A stretch of 64,000 nt of DNA, from the NCBI RefSeq assembly GCF_036227405.1, contig NZ_CP109473.1, positions 2,666,001 to 2,730,000 of the forward strand, given 5' to 3'. Made by a program: the position numbers and the translations under genes. How positions within the stretch are numbered: the stretch's first letter is position 1; each line of letters starts with the position of its first letter. Shown here piece after piece: positions 24,371-32,658 of the stretch. The notes below the pieces were generated by a model, which was given only the letters and a program-made list of their open reading frames with translations, was not told the DNA's origin and made no database searches. This DNA comes from Streptomyces sp. NBC_01460 (lineage in GTDB: Bacteria; Actinomycetota; Actinomycetes; Streptomycetales; Streptomycetaceae).

Positions 24371-26965
24371 TCAGAAGACCGCCCCAGGGATATCGGCGGT
24401 ATCGAGGACGTGTTCCCCCGCGTGCAGGGTGATCGGCGCACAGCCGGGCAGTTCGGCGATGGCACGGCAGCCCTCGGGGACGGTGCAGCGCGCTGTGAGG
24501 CCGGTGGCGGTCACTTCCCAGGACAAGGACGCGGTCCCGTAAGGGGTTTCGTGCCGGGTGCGGGCCCATGTGAGGCCTCCTCCGGGCTGCGGTCGGAAGG
24601 AGATCTCCCGGTAGCCCGGGGCTGTGGCCGTGATGCCGCCGACGACCCGGTGCAGCCAGTCGGCGACGGCGCCCAGGGCGTAGTGGTTGAAGGAGGTCAT
24701 GCCACCCGGGTTGAGGCTGCCGTCGGGCCGCAGGCTGTCCCAGCGTTCCCAGATGGTGGTGGCGCCCTGGGTCACGGTGTAGAGCCATGAGGGGCACTCG
24801 GTGTGGAGCAGTAGGCGGTAGGCGACGTCGAGGTGGCCGGTGTCGGTGAGTGCGTCGCAGATCAGTGGGGTGCCGACGAATCCGGTGGCGATCCGGGCGT
24901 CGTCTGCGAGGACGAGTTCGGCGAGCCGGTCGCCCGCGTGCTGCCGCTGCTGGGGGGTGAGCAGGCCGAAGACGATTCCCAGAGCGTAGGCAGTAGGGCT
25001 GTCGCTGGTCATGCGGCTGGATGGCAGGACGTACTGGCGGCGGAAGGCCTCGGTGACCTCGTCGGCCAGGGCGGCGTACCGCTCGGCGTCTGCGTCCTCT
25101 CCCAGCGCGGTCGCGGAGAGTGCGAGGTGGCGGGCGGAGTGGGCGAAGTATGCGGTGGCGACGAGATAGCGGTCGGTGATGCCGGCCGCCGGGTCCTCCG
25201 GTGGGGCGGCGGGGTCGAGCCAGTCCCCCAGCTGGAAGCCGGTGTCCCACAGACGGCTCGGCCCGGCGAGTCGTTCCATGAGGTCGACCCATGACGTGGC
25301 CATGGGGTAGTGGCGTCGGAGGAGATCGATGTCGCCGAAGCGCTGGTGGAGCGTCCAGGGGGTGAGCGTGGCGACGTCGCCCCAGGCGGCTCCGGGCTGG
25401 ATCGGCGTCCACATCGGTTCGCCCGGTATGACGGGCACGTACCAGGGGATGGTGCCGTCGGGAAGCTGTTCGAGACCGACGTCGGTGAGCCAGGAGTCGA
25501 GCATGCCGGCGCAGTCGTAGAGGTAGCTCGCGGTGGGGGCGAAGACCTGGATGTCTCCGGTCCAGCCGAGGCGTTCGTCGCGCTGGGGGCAGTCGGTGGG
25601 GATGTCGACGAAGTTGCCGCGCATGCTCCAGAGGACGTTCTCGTGCAGCCGGTTGACCAGTTCGTCGCTGCACTCGAACCAGCCGGTTCGCCGCATATCG
25701 GTGTGGTAGACCCGGGCCTTCACCATGCTGGTACTCAAGTCGGCTGACCACCCGCTGACTTCGGCGTAGCGGAAGCCGTGGAGGGTGAAGCGGGGTTCCC
25801 AGGTGAGTGGGCCCCGGCCGGAGAGGATCAGGGTGTCGGTGGCGTACGCCTCGCGCAGTGGCCGCGTGGCGAGTTCGCCTTCCTGGAGGACCTCGGCATG
25901 CCGGAGGGTGACGGTGGTGCCGGCCGGTCCGTCGAGGGTGAGGCTGAGGCGGCCGACGAGGTTCTGGCCGAAGTCGAGGAGGTGGCGGCCATCGCCGGTG
26001 CGGGTGACAGAGACCGGGGGGATCTCCTCGGTGCAGCGCACCGGGGGTCCCATGGGTGCGACGAGGGTGTCGGGGTCTCGTTTGCCGGTCCGTACGGGCG
26101 TCCACGTGTCGGAGGAGGTGGGCGAGGGTGTGCACCAGTGCGGGTCGTGCAGTCGGGCGTCGAACGTCTCGCCCTCGTAGAGGCCGCTGGTCAGGATCGG
26201 GCCCGGGGCCGCTCTCCAGGTGCCGTCCGTGGCGACGACGACGGTGGTGCCGTCGTCGTACTCCACCTCCAGCTGGGCGAGCAGGGCCTGGTCGGTGCCG
26301 TAGATGTTGCGGGTGCCGCCGTCGAAGCCGTACTTGCCCCGGTACCAGCCGTCACCGAGCCAGGCGCCGATGGTGTTGGCGCCCTCGGTGAGCTGGGCGG
26401 TGACGTCGTGGGTGCGGTAGCGCAGGCGGTGCGGGTAGACCGTCCAGCCCGGGGCCAGTGTCTCGTCGCCGACGCGGTGGCCGTTGATCTCGGCTTCGTA
26501 CAGGCCGTGCGCCGAGACGTACAGGCGGGCGCGCCTGAGGGGGCGGTCGAGCGCGAAGTCCTTTCGGACCCGGGCCGGGCATCGCTCGGCTTCCGGGTCC
26601 TCGTCCCATCCGGCGCCTACGGGGACCGCCTGCCAGTCGGTCGGGTCGAGGAGACCGGCTTCGACGACACGGGGTTCGCTCCACGCCGACGGCTCCCCGT
26701 CGTCCGGGGTCCAGACGCGGACCCGGACGGTCGCGCGTTCTCGCGAGGCCAGTGGCTCGCCGGGCCAGGGGGCCAGTATCTGGCCGGGGTCGTCGACGCG
26801 TCCCGTGTGGTGGAGGTTGCCGGCGCGCTCGATTTCCAGTTCGTACGCCTGCTGAACGCCGGCACCCAGTGGCAAAGTCCAGGTGAGACGGGGGGCGGCG
26901 ACTCCGATGCCGAGTCCGTCCGGAAGGTGCTCGAAGAACACCGGTGAAGGCTGAGGGGGGAGCAA
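24371..26965 (-). CDS. GH78 alpha-L-rhamnosidase
   Basis: The 864-residue enzyme releases terminal alpha-L-rhamnose. The start is a TTG at 26965, with AAAGG 8 bases upstream; no better ATG or GTG fits. There is no signal peptide, so it should act in the cytoplasm. Domain order follows GH78: N-terminal Ig-like domain (1-130), the N-terminal beta-sandwich pair (135-320, YVSAHGLYEAEINGHRV), then the (alpha/alpha)6 catalytic barrel from about 420. The hallmark DIPTDCPQRDERLGWTGD is intact and includes the Asp and Glu tied to catalysis, and a second conserved region is IWERWDSLRPDG with NPGGMTSFNHY. It is next to the sugar importer genes, 46 bases downstream of the permease stop, so it is probably the last gene of that operon. 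An intracellular location implies that rhamnosyl-sugars or small glycosides are imported first. Confidence 0.92.
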   Translation of the reverse strand: MLPPQPSPVFFEHLPDGLGIGVAAPRLTWTLPLGAGVQQAYELEIERAGNLHHTGRVDDPGQILAPWPGEPLASRERATVRVRVWTPDDGEPSAWSEPRVVEAGLLDPTDWQAVPVGAGWDEDPEAERCPARVRKDFALDRPLRRARLYVSAHGLYEAEINGHRVGDETLAPGWTVYPHRLRYRTHDVTAQLTEGANTIGAWLGDGWYRGKYGFDGGTRNIYGTDQALLAQLEVEYDDGTTVVVATDGTWRAAPGPILTSGLYEGETFDARLHDPHWCTPSPTSSDTWTPVRTGKRDPDTLVAPMGPPVRCTEEIPPVSVTRTGDGRHLLDFGQNLVGRLSLTLDGPAGTTVTLRHAEVLQEGELATRPLREAYATDTLILSGRGPLTWEPRFTLHGFRYAEVSGWSADLSTSMVKARVYHTDMRRTGWFECSDELVNRLHENVLWSMRGNFVDIPTDCPQRDERLGWTGDIQVFAPTASYLYDCAGMLDSWLTDVGLEQLPDGTIPWYVPVIPGEPMWTPIQPGAAWGDVATLTPWTLHQRFGDIDLLRRHYPMATSWVDLMERLAGPSRLWDTGFQLGDWLDPAAPPEDPAAGITDRYLVATAYFAHSARHLALSATALGEDADAERYAALADEVTEAFRRQYVLPSSRMTSDSPTAYALGIVFGLLTPQQRQHAGDRLAELVLADDARIATGFVGTPLICDALTDTGHLDVAYRLLLHTECPSWLYTVTQGATTIWERWDSLRPDGSLNPGGMTSFNHYALGAVADWLHRVVGGITATAPGYREISFRPQPGGGLTWARTRHETPYGTASLSWEVTATGLTARCTVPEGCRAIAELPGCAPITLHAGEHVLDTADIPGAVF

Positions 26966-27011
26966 GAGGGGGACCTTTCATACACGTGCGGCAGCGGGGC
27001 GGGGGCGGGTC

Positions 27012-27920
27012 TCAGCCCTTGACCGCTCCCGAGGTGAGGCCCTTCATGACCTTCTGATTGAGGAAGAGATAGATCAGGAGGGTGCCGAACACGTTGATGC
27101 AGATGGCCGCGAACAGCGGACCGTACTGGGTTGCGCCGAAGTCGCCGGTGAAGTTGAGCAGGCCGACCTGGATGGTCCGTAGATCCTGGTTGTTGGTGAA
27201 GGTCAGCGCGATGAGCAGGTCGTTCCAGATGAAGAAGAACTGCACCAGACCGACCGTCAGCAGGGCGTTGCGGACCAGAGGCACGCTGATGGTCCAGAAG
27301 GCGCGCAGAATGCCGGCGCCGTCGATGGTGGCGGCCTCGAAAAGCTCACGAGGGACGGTGCGGTAGTACGTGGCCATCATGAAGACGGTCAGCGGCAGGC
27401 CGGTTCCGGTGTACGTGAGGATCAGTGGCCACAGGGTGCCGGACAGTCCCGTCTGGAAGTACACGGTGAACAGCGGCAGAAGGATCATCTGCGGGGGCAC
27501 CATCATGCCCGCCAGGAAGACCAGCAGGGTGAGGCTGCGCCCCTTCCACACCATGACCTGCAGAGCAAATCCCGCGGCCGTTCCCAGGAGCAGCATGAGT
27601 GCCAGGGAGGGCAGGACGGCGAGGAGGCTGTTCTGGACGTAGAGGCCCAGGTGGCCGGTGGTCCAGGCCTCGGAGTAGTTGCCCCACTCCCATGTCGTCG
27701 GCAGACTCCAGGTGGAGTTGTTGAGGTAGTCGTCGTTGGACTTCAGGGACGTCAGGAACATCCAGATCAACGGGTAGATCTCGACGACCAGCAGCAGGGT
27801 GACAACGATCTTCACCCCCAGCCGGCGCGGTGCCCAGGCCCTGCGGACCGGCCCGGTGGTTCCGGAAGGAGCTCGGTGCCGGCGGCCCGCGGAGGTCTTC
27901 ACAGGTGTGTCGATGGCCAT
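27012..27920 (-). CDS. Sugar ABC transporter permease (MalG-like)
   Basis: The 302-residue inner-membrane subunit starts at the ATG at 27920, which has GGAGGG 9 bases upstream; the frame is open far upstream only as a shadow of the next gene. Six hydrophobic segments are visible, beginning with VVTLLLVVEIYPLIWMF. The EAA loop that docks to the ATPase reads ELFEAATIDGAGILRAFW, close to the family consensus EAAxxDGAxxxxxF. It pairs with the other permease encoded 5 bases upstream. No ATPase gene is nearby; in Streptomyces such carbohydrate importers generally share the ATPase MsiK, encoded elsewhere. Confidence 0.92.
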   Translation of the reverse strand: MAIDTPVKTSAGRRHRAPSGTTGPVRRAWAPRRLGVKIVVTLLLVVEIYPLIWMFLTSLKSNDDYLNNSTWSLPTTWEWGNYSEAWTTGHLGLYVQNSLLAVLPSLALMLLLGTAAGFALQVMVWKGRSLTLLVFLAGMMVPPQMILLPLFTVYFQTGLSGTLWPLILTYTGTGLPLTVFMMATYYRTVPRELFEAATIDGAGILRAFWTISVPLVRNALLTVGLVQFFFIWNDLLIALTFTNNQDLRTIQVGLLNFTGDFGATQYGPLFAAICINVFGTLLIYLFLNQKVMKGLTSGAVKG

Positions 27921-27925
27921 GGCGC

Positions 27926-28828
27926 TCAGCCCTCCGTGAGGTCGCGCTGCGAGACGCGGTAGACGACCAGGCTCACCAGCAGGCAGACCACGGTCAGCAG
28001 CAGGGCGATGGTGCTGCCGTAGCCGTAGTCGCTGTAGGTGAACGACGTCTGGAACATGTACAGGGTCAGGGGCGTGGTGCCGCTGCCGGGGCCGCCGTTG
28101 GTGAGGGCGACGACGGAGTCGAAGACCTTCAGGGTGCCGTTGATGCTGAAGATGAGTGACGACATCAGCACCGGCAGGGACAGCGGCAGCACGATGTGCC
28201 GGATCAGCCGGAGCCCCGAGGCCCCGTCCAGGCGGGCCGATTCGAGGACCTCGTCGGGGATGTCGACCAGACCGGCGAAGAGCAGTACGGCGTAGAAGCC
28301 CATGGAGCGCCAGATGTCCATGCCGATCAGGACCCAGAACGCGCTTCCCGCGCTTCCGAAGAAGTCGATGGAGTCGATTCCGACCGCGTTGAGCAGCGAG
28401 TTGACCGGGCCTGTCTGCGGTGCGACCTGGAAGAACTTCTGGAACAGCAGACCCACCGCGACCGTGGGCAGCACGACGGGGAAGAAGGCCAGGGTGCGGA
28501 TGAGCGCGGAGGACTTCTTGAGGAAGAAGACGTACAGCAGGGCCAGCAGATAGCCAGCGACGACCTGTCCCACCGTGACGACGGCGCCGTACTTGAGGGT
28601 GAACCAGAGCGCGTCCCGTACGGCTTCGTCGGTGAACAGGCGCTGGAAGTTGTCCAGTCCGTTGCCGGTGAAGCCGTCGATGGTGTTGCCCTTGGTGAAG
28701 GAGTAGCCGAGCGACCACACCATCGGGACGAGCATGATCAGGGAATACACGAGGAGTGCGGGACCGAGCAGGATCAGGATGGCCCTGCGGTCACCGAGGA
28801 CGCGGTGCATGGGTGGTGTCCACTTCAT
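27926..28828 (-). CDS. Sugar ABC transporter permease (MalF/UgpA-like)
   Basis: The 300-residue protein has a short cytoplasmic lead, a first helix (AILILLGPALLVYSLIML) and about five more. The EAA-type loop reads EVLESARLDGASGLRLIRH, with the usual Asp-Gly-Ala. It forms the translocation channel with the MalG-like subunit. The order binding protein, this permease, second permease, rhamnosidase on one strand with short gaps indicates one operon. Substrate is not readable from sequence; the neighbouring glycosidases suggest rhamnose-containing oligosaccharide or the sugar released from it. Confidence 0.92.
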   Translation of the reverse strand: MKWTPPMHRVLGDRRAILILLGPALLVYSLIMLVPMVWSLGYSFTKGNTIDGFTGNGLDNFQRLFTDEAVRDALWFTLKYGAVVTVGQVVAGYLLALLYVFFLKKSSALIRTLAFFPVVLPTVAVGLLFQKFFQVAPQTGPVNSLLNAVGIDSIDFFGSAGSAFWVLIGMDIWRSMGFYAVLLFAGLVDIPDEVLESARLDGASGLRLIRHIVLPLSLPVLMSSLIFSINGTLKVFDSVVALTNGGPGSGTTPLTLYMFQTSFTYSDYGYGSTIALLLTVVCLLVSLVVYRVSQRDLTEG

Positions 28829-28919
28829 TTCCGTTGAAGAGACCTGCCGTGCGGGACCGGGGGCGGCACACGCGGGGTGCGGGGCGTGCGAGGAGGCCGG
28901 TTGGGCCGCCCCCGGTCGG

Positions 28920-30236
28920 TCACTGGGCGGTCAGGGCGTCCTGCACGGTCTGCATGAACTTCTGCGGAGTCATGCTGCCGCTGACCAGGGACGCGGCGTT
29001 GGTCTGGCTGATCGTGGTGGCCTTGGTACTGAAGAGGGCCTCGAACCACAGCACGTTCTGCTTCGACCCGCCGATGGTCTCCCTGACCTGCGTGGTGACC
29101 TCGTTGGCGTCCTTGACGTCGCCGTTGACCTTGAAGCCGGAGATCGCTCCCTGGTCCTTCAGCACGGTCGCGCCGTAGTTCTTGGCGATACAGGCGGTCC
29201 AGTCGCCCGCCTTGTCGTCGAAGGACTTCCTCGCAAGGGTGATGCCCAGACCGACGTTGGACGGGTACTGGCCGATCGCGCCCTTGCCTCCGGCCACCGC
29301 GGGGAAGGGCATGAACCCGACGTTCTCGGCGCCGACCTTGTTCTGCTCGGCGTCGGAGATGTTGCTCAGTGCCCAGCTGCCCATGTAGAACATGGCAGCC
29401 TTGCCGCTGAGGAACTGGTTCATCGCCGTGTCGTAGTCGATGGAGCCGAGGCCCTTGCCGAAGTAGCCCTTCTTGCCGAGTTCGGCGACTTCCTCGGCGG
29501 CCTTGACGTACTCGGGATCGGTCAGCGCGGCCTTGCCTTCGGCGACCTTCTTGAGCGCGTCGGGACCGAGGCTGCGGTAGAGGTACCCGCTGATGAGGCG
29601 GGTGAGAGGCCAGCCCTGCTGTCCGGACGCGGAGAACGGCTGCACGCCCTTGCTCTCGAGCTTGGCAGAGGCGTCGACCAGCGCGTCCCACGTGGCGGGC
29701 TCGGATATGCCGTTCTCGGTGAAGAGCTTCTTGTTGTAGAAGATGCCCTCGATGTTGTACTCGTACGGCAGGACCGCCAGTTTGCCGTCGTAGAGCGCCT
29801 TGACCGTCGAGACGGCGGCGGGCTCGATCTGGTCCAGGACCCCGAGGTCCTTCAGTTCCTTCTCCAGGTCGGCGATCTTCCCGGATCCTTCGAGCTGGTT
29901 CGTGAGCGCCGGGGCGTTGCCTGCGGCGAACTGCACCGGAAGTGCGTCCTGACCGGCCAGGAGCTGGAGCTTCTGGTCGAGACTTGCCTGCGGAACCGTC
30001 TCCACCTTCAGCGGCAAGGCCTTGTTCTGGGCCTCGCACTCGCCCTTGGACAGGGTGGTCAACGCCGTCTTGACCGCGGTGTTCTCCGTGACGCTGAGGT
30101 AGCTGAAGTCCTTCGGTGCGGACGAGGAGCTGGCGCCGCTGCCGCCGCAGGCAGTGGCCAGGAGCGACAGTGAGGCGGCACCGGCGGTGAACAGGCTCAG
30201 GCGTGCACGGTGGGCACGGGACATACGAGGGGACAC
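28920..30236 (-). CDS. Sugar ABC transporter substrate-binding lipoprotein
   Basis: The 438-residue family-1 extracellular solute-binding protein starts at the GTG at 30236, which has GGGAG a few bases upstream; an ATG four codons later is the alternative. The type II signal peptide ends in ATAC, about residue 30, followed by a Gly/Ser linker. Typical features are VLPYEYNIEGIFYNKKLF (hinge region), ATWDALVDASAKL and KAAMFYMGSWALSN. It captures the sugar outside the cell and delivers it to the two permeases. The upstream region contains a LacI-type operator at about 30321-30336, so it is probably the first gene of a sugar-induced operon repressed by one of the two LacI proteins transcribed divergently. 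Confidence 0.92.
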   Translation of the reverse strand: MSPRMSRAHRARLSLFTAGAASLSLLATACGGSGASSSSAPKDFSYLSVTENTAVKTALTTLSKGECEAQNKALPLKVETVPQASLDQKLQLLAGQDALPVQFAAGNAPALTNQLEGSGKIADLEKELKDLGVLDQIEPAAVSTVKALYDGKLAVLPYEYNIEGIFYNKKLFTENGISEPATWDALVDASAKLESKGVQPFSASGQQGWPLTRLISGYLYRSLGPDALKKVAEGKAALTDPEYVKAAEEVAELGKKGYFGKGLGSIDYDTAMNQFLSGKAAMFYMGSWALSNISDAEQNKVGAENVGFMPFPAVAGGKGAIGQYPSNVGLGITLARKSFDDKAGDWTACIAKNYGATVLKDQGAISGFKVNGDVKDANEVTTQVRETIGGSKQNVLWFEALFSTKATTISQTNAASLVSGSMTPQKFMQTVQDALTAQ

Positions 30237-30320
30237 GGAAGACTCCCAAGAAGTATGGAGAGGAAGGCGAGGCTGCGGAGCGGCACGAAGGGCGACGTAG
30301 GCCCTGCCACGAGGAGAGCG

Positions 30321-30336
30321 TGTAAAACGTTCTCTA
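30321..30336. promoter_or_regulatory. Candidate LacI-family operator
   Basis: The stretch TGTAAAACGTTCTCTA is centred on the palindrome AACGTT (30326-30331), a core common to LacI/GalR operators. It lies about 90 bases upstream of the binding-protein start and in front of the divergent lacI-type genes, so it can repress the importer operon. Confidence 0.5.
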
Positions 30337-30420
30337 CTAAGATTGGGCAACACCCTGCACCCCTCCATCCTTTTCCGTCAAGACACAGAGAAGTAACACT
30401 GCCGTGTTGCGGAAGACCAC

Positions 30421-30450
30421 TTGACGGCCCACGGGGAACCTGTGTAGACC
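30421..30450 (+). promoter_or_regulatory. Candidate vegetative promoter of the lacI pair
   Basis: TTGACG (30421-30426) and TAGACC (30445-30450) are spaced by 18 bases and lie 36 bases upstream of the first LacI start. This is a fair match to the HrdB-type consensus. Confidence 0.45.
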
Positions 30451-30486
30451 GTTACACTCACCACTACGAGATCCGGAGCACTGACG

Positions 30487-31536
30487 ATGGACCGGGCTGC
30501 GACACCCAGACAGAACAAGCGTGTAACCATCACCGATGTCGCCCGGCACGCGGGCGTGTCCACCGCCGCCGTCTCCAAGGTGATGCGCAACGCCTACGGT
30601 GTGAGCCCGGCTATGCAGGAGAAGGTCAGAGCGGCGATCGCCGAGCTCGGCTATCGCCCGCACGCGGCGGCGCGTGGCATGCGAGGCCGGACCTACACGA
30701 TCGGTGTGCTGCTGGACAACGTGCGCAACGCGTTCTTCGCCGACATCCTCGACGGCGTCCAGGACGAACTCCGCGACAGCGAGTACACCGTGCTGATCGG
30801 CGCGGCAGGATTCTCGCCGGAGGAGCAGGCCAGGACCATCCGCTCCATGGTCGACCGACAGATGGACGGCCTGATCCTCATCGCCCCGGGGACGTCGCGC
30901 CACGAGGTGCTGGCGACGGCTGCGGACACGCCCACCGTGGTCCTCGGCCACCACGACGGATCCGACATCCACGACTCGGTCGTCGATGCCGACGACATCG
31001 GAGCCGGCCTGGTCGTCGACCATCTGGTCTCTCTGGGCCACCGCGACATCGCCCTGGTCTCGGCCCCGGGCACCAAGGCCAACCGGTGGAAGCGCACTCC
31101 CGAGATCGTGCTGACCGCCGGATACCTGGAGGCAATGGAACGGCACGGACTGTCCGAGCACGCGCAGGTGCTGCACGCCGCGTACTCGGACGAAGGCGGC
31201 TTCAAGGCGGGAATGACCCTGCTGACGGCCACACACCGGCCGACCGCCGTCATGACTGGCGCCGATGTCGCGGCTCTGGGCGTCTACCGCGCGGCCCACG
31301 AACTCGGCTTGCGTATCCCCGAGGACGTCTCTCTGGTGGGCTACAACGACACCGCTCTCGCCGCCTTGGCGACTGTTCAGCTCACCAGCGTCGACCAGGC
31401 CGGACACACCATGGGCTCCACCGCCGCCCGCATGCTCATCGAGCGGGTGGAAGGCAGACGGGACCGTGCCATGCAGACGACCATGACTCCGCGTCTCGTG
31501 CAACGCGGCAGCACCGCGGCCCCGGGGAGCCGTTGA
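30487..31536 (+). CDS. LacI family transcriptional regulator 1
   Basis: The 349-residue protein has the LacI helix-turn-helix at about 12-60: VTITDVARHAGVSTAAVSKV followed by VRAAIAELGYRPHAAARGMR with the hinge helix. Residues 65-340 form the periplasmic-binding-protein-like effector domain (TIGVLLDNVRNAFFADILDG, VMTGADVAALGVYRAAHELG, EDVSLVGYNDT). It should bind an operator such as the AACGTT site in front of the importer and release it when sugar binds. It is divergent from the ABC/rhamnosidase operon and 3 bases upstream of a second LacI gene. The ligand is unknown; rhamnose or a rhamnosyl-glucoside is the contextual guess. Confidence 0.92.
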   Translation: MDRAATPRQNKRVTITDVARHAGVSTAAVSKVMRNAYGVSPAMQEKVRAAIAELGYRPHAAARGMRGRTYTIGVLLDNVRNAFFADILDGVQDELRDSEYTVLIGAAGFSPEEQARTIRSMVDRQMDGLILIAPGTSRHEVLATAADTPTVVLGHHDGSDIHDSVVDADDIGAGLVVDHLVSLGHRDIALVSAPGTKANRWKRTPEIVLTAGYLEAMERHGLSEHAQVLHAAYSDEGGFKAGMTLLTATHRPTAVMTGADVAALGVYRAAHELGLRIPEDVSLVGYNDTALAALATVQLTSVDQAGHTMGSTAARMLIERVEGRRDRAMQTTMTPRLVQRGSTAAPGSR

Positions 31537-31539
31537 ACC

Positions 31540-32649
31540 ATGCCTCGGCGGGCGCCCGCAACCGTTCCCACGGTGATCCCGGCACCGGGGCCCCGGCCGG
31601 ATGCAGGGACGGTTCAAAAGGGCGTGGCGGCCCGCCGGACCGGCATCAAGGACGTCGCACGCGAGGCCGGCGTGTCGCTCGGCACCGTGTCGAACGTCCT
31701 CAACCGCCCGGAGATCGTCGCCGAGTCCACACGCAGGCGCGTTCTCGAAGTGATCGACTCGATCGGATACGTACGCACCGAAGGCGCACGGCAGTTGCAC
31801 GGCCTGGCCTCCCGTGTGATCGCCGTCGTCGGGCTGGACTCGGCGGGCCCTTCCTTCACGGCGCTGACCACCGGCGTCGAGCAGGCCGCCCGCAAGGCGG
31901 ACCTCGGCGTCATGGTGTGCACCGGCGCCCGTGACCTCGCGGAGGAAGCCCGGCACCTCGCGCTGATCACCTCGCACCAGCTTCGCGGGGCCGTGCTGAT
32001 GTCCGGTGACGGAGTCGGCCGGACGGTGGCCGCGTTCCGTCGGCATGCGGTGCCCTTCGTCATGGCCGACCAGTGCGCGCCCGAACCGGGCAGGTGCTCT
32101 GTGGGTGTCGACGACGTCGCCGGTGGTCACGCGGCGGTCCGTCACCTGCTTGGGCAAGGACACCGATCCGTCGTCCACGTGGGCGGACCCGAGCGGCTCG
32201 CACCGATCCGGGACAGGCGCAGGGGTGCACGCAATGCCGTCAGCCGGTCCGGACTCCCCTCCGTCTCCCTGCACGAACTCTCGTGCCTGGACATGACGGT
32301 GAGCGCGGGCAAGGACGCCGGGCAGCGCATCCTCGGCATGCCGACGCGGCCGACCGCCGTCTTCTGCGCCGACGATCTGCTCGCTCTGGGGGTGATGCAG
32401 GCCCTGTACGAGGCCGGGCTGAGGGTGCCGGAGGACATCGCAGTGGTCGGCTACGACGATCTCGCGTTCGCCGCGTCCGCCGTCGTGCCGCTGACCACGG
32501 TACGGAGACCGACCGTCGCCATGGGACGACAGGCCGGCCGCCTCCTCATCGAGGACACCGCGCATGACGCCGCTCACGAGCATGCCCGCGTCGTACTGCA
32601 ACCGGAACTGGTCGTGCGCCGGTCCACCTTGGCAGTGCCGGCGCGGTGA
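31540..32649 (+). CDS. LacI family transcriptional regulator 2
   Basis: The 369-residue protein carries about 35 extra N-terminal residues, then the helix-turn-helix TGIKDVAREAGVSLGTVSNV and hinge region VLEVIDSIGYVRTEGARQLH. The effector domain (VIAVVGLDSAGPSFTALTTG, VFCADDLLALGVMQALYEAG, EDIAVVGYDDLAFA) is complete. Only three bases separate it from the first LacI gene, so the two are co-transcribed. They are clearly diverged from each other (HTH recognition residues GVSTAAVSK against GVSLGTVSN), so they probably read different operators or sugars, for example one for the ABC operon and one for the beta-glucosidase. Confidence 0.92.
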   Translation: MPRRAPATVPTVIPAPGPRPDAGTVQKGVAARRTGIKDVAREAGVSLGTVSNVLNRPEIVAESTRRRVLEVIDSIGYVRTEGARQLHGLASRVIAVVGLDSAGPSFTALTTGVEQAARKADLGVMVCTGARDLAEEARHLALITSHQLRGAVLMSGDGVGRTVAAFRRHAVPFVMADQCAPEPGRCSVGVDDVAGGHAAVRHLLGQGHRSVVHVGGPERLAPIRDRRRGARNAVSRSGLPSVSLHELSCLDMTVSAGKDAGQRILGMPTRPTAVFCADDLLALGVMQALYEAGLRVPEDIAVVGYDDLAFAASAVVPLTTVRRPTVAMGRQAGRLLIEDTAHDAAHEHARVVLQPELVVRRSTLAVPAR

Positions 32650-32658
32650 CCTCGAAGG

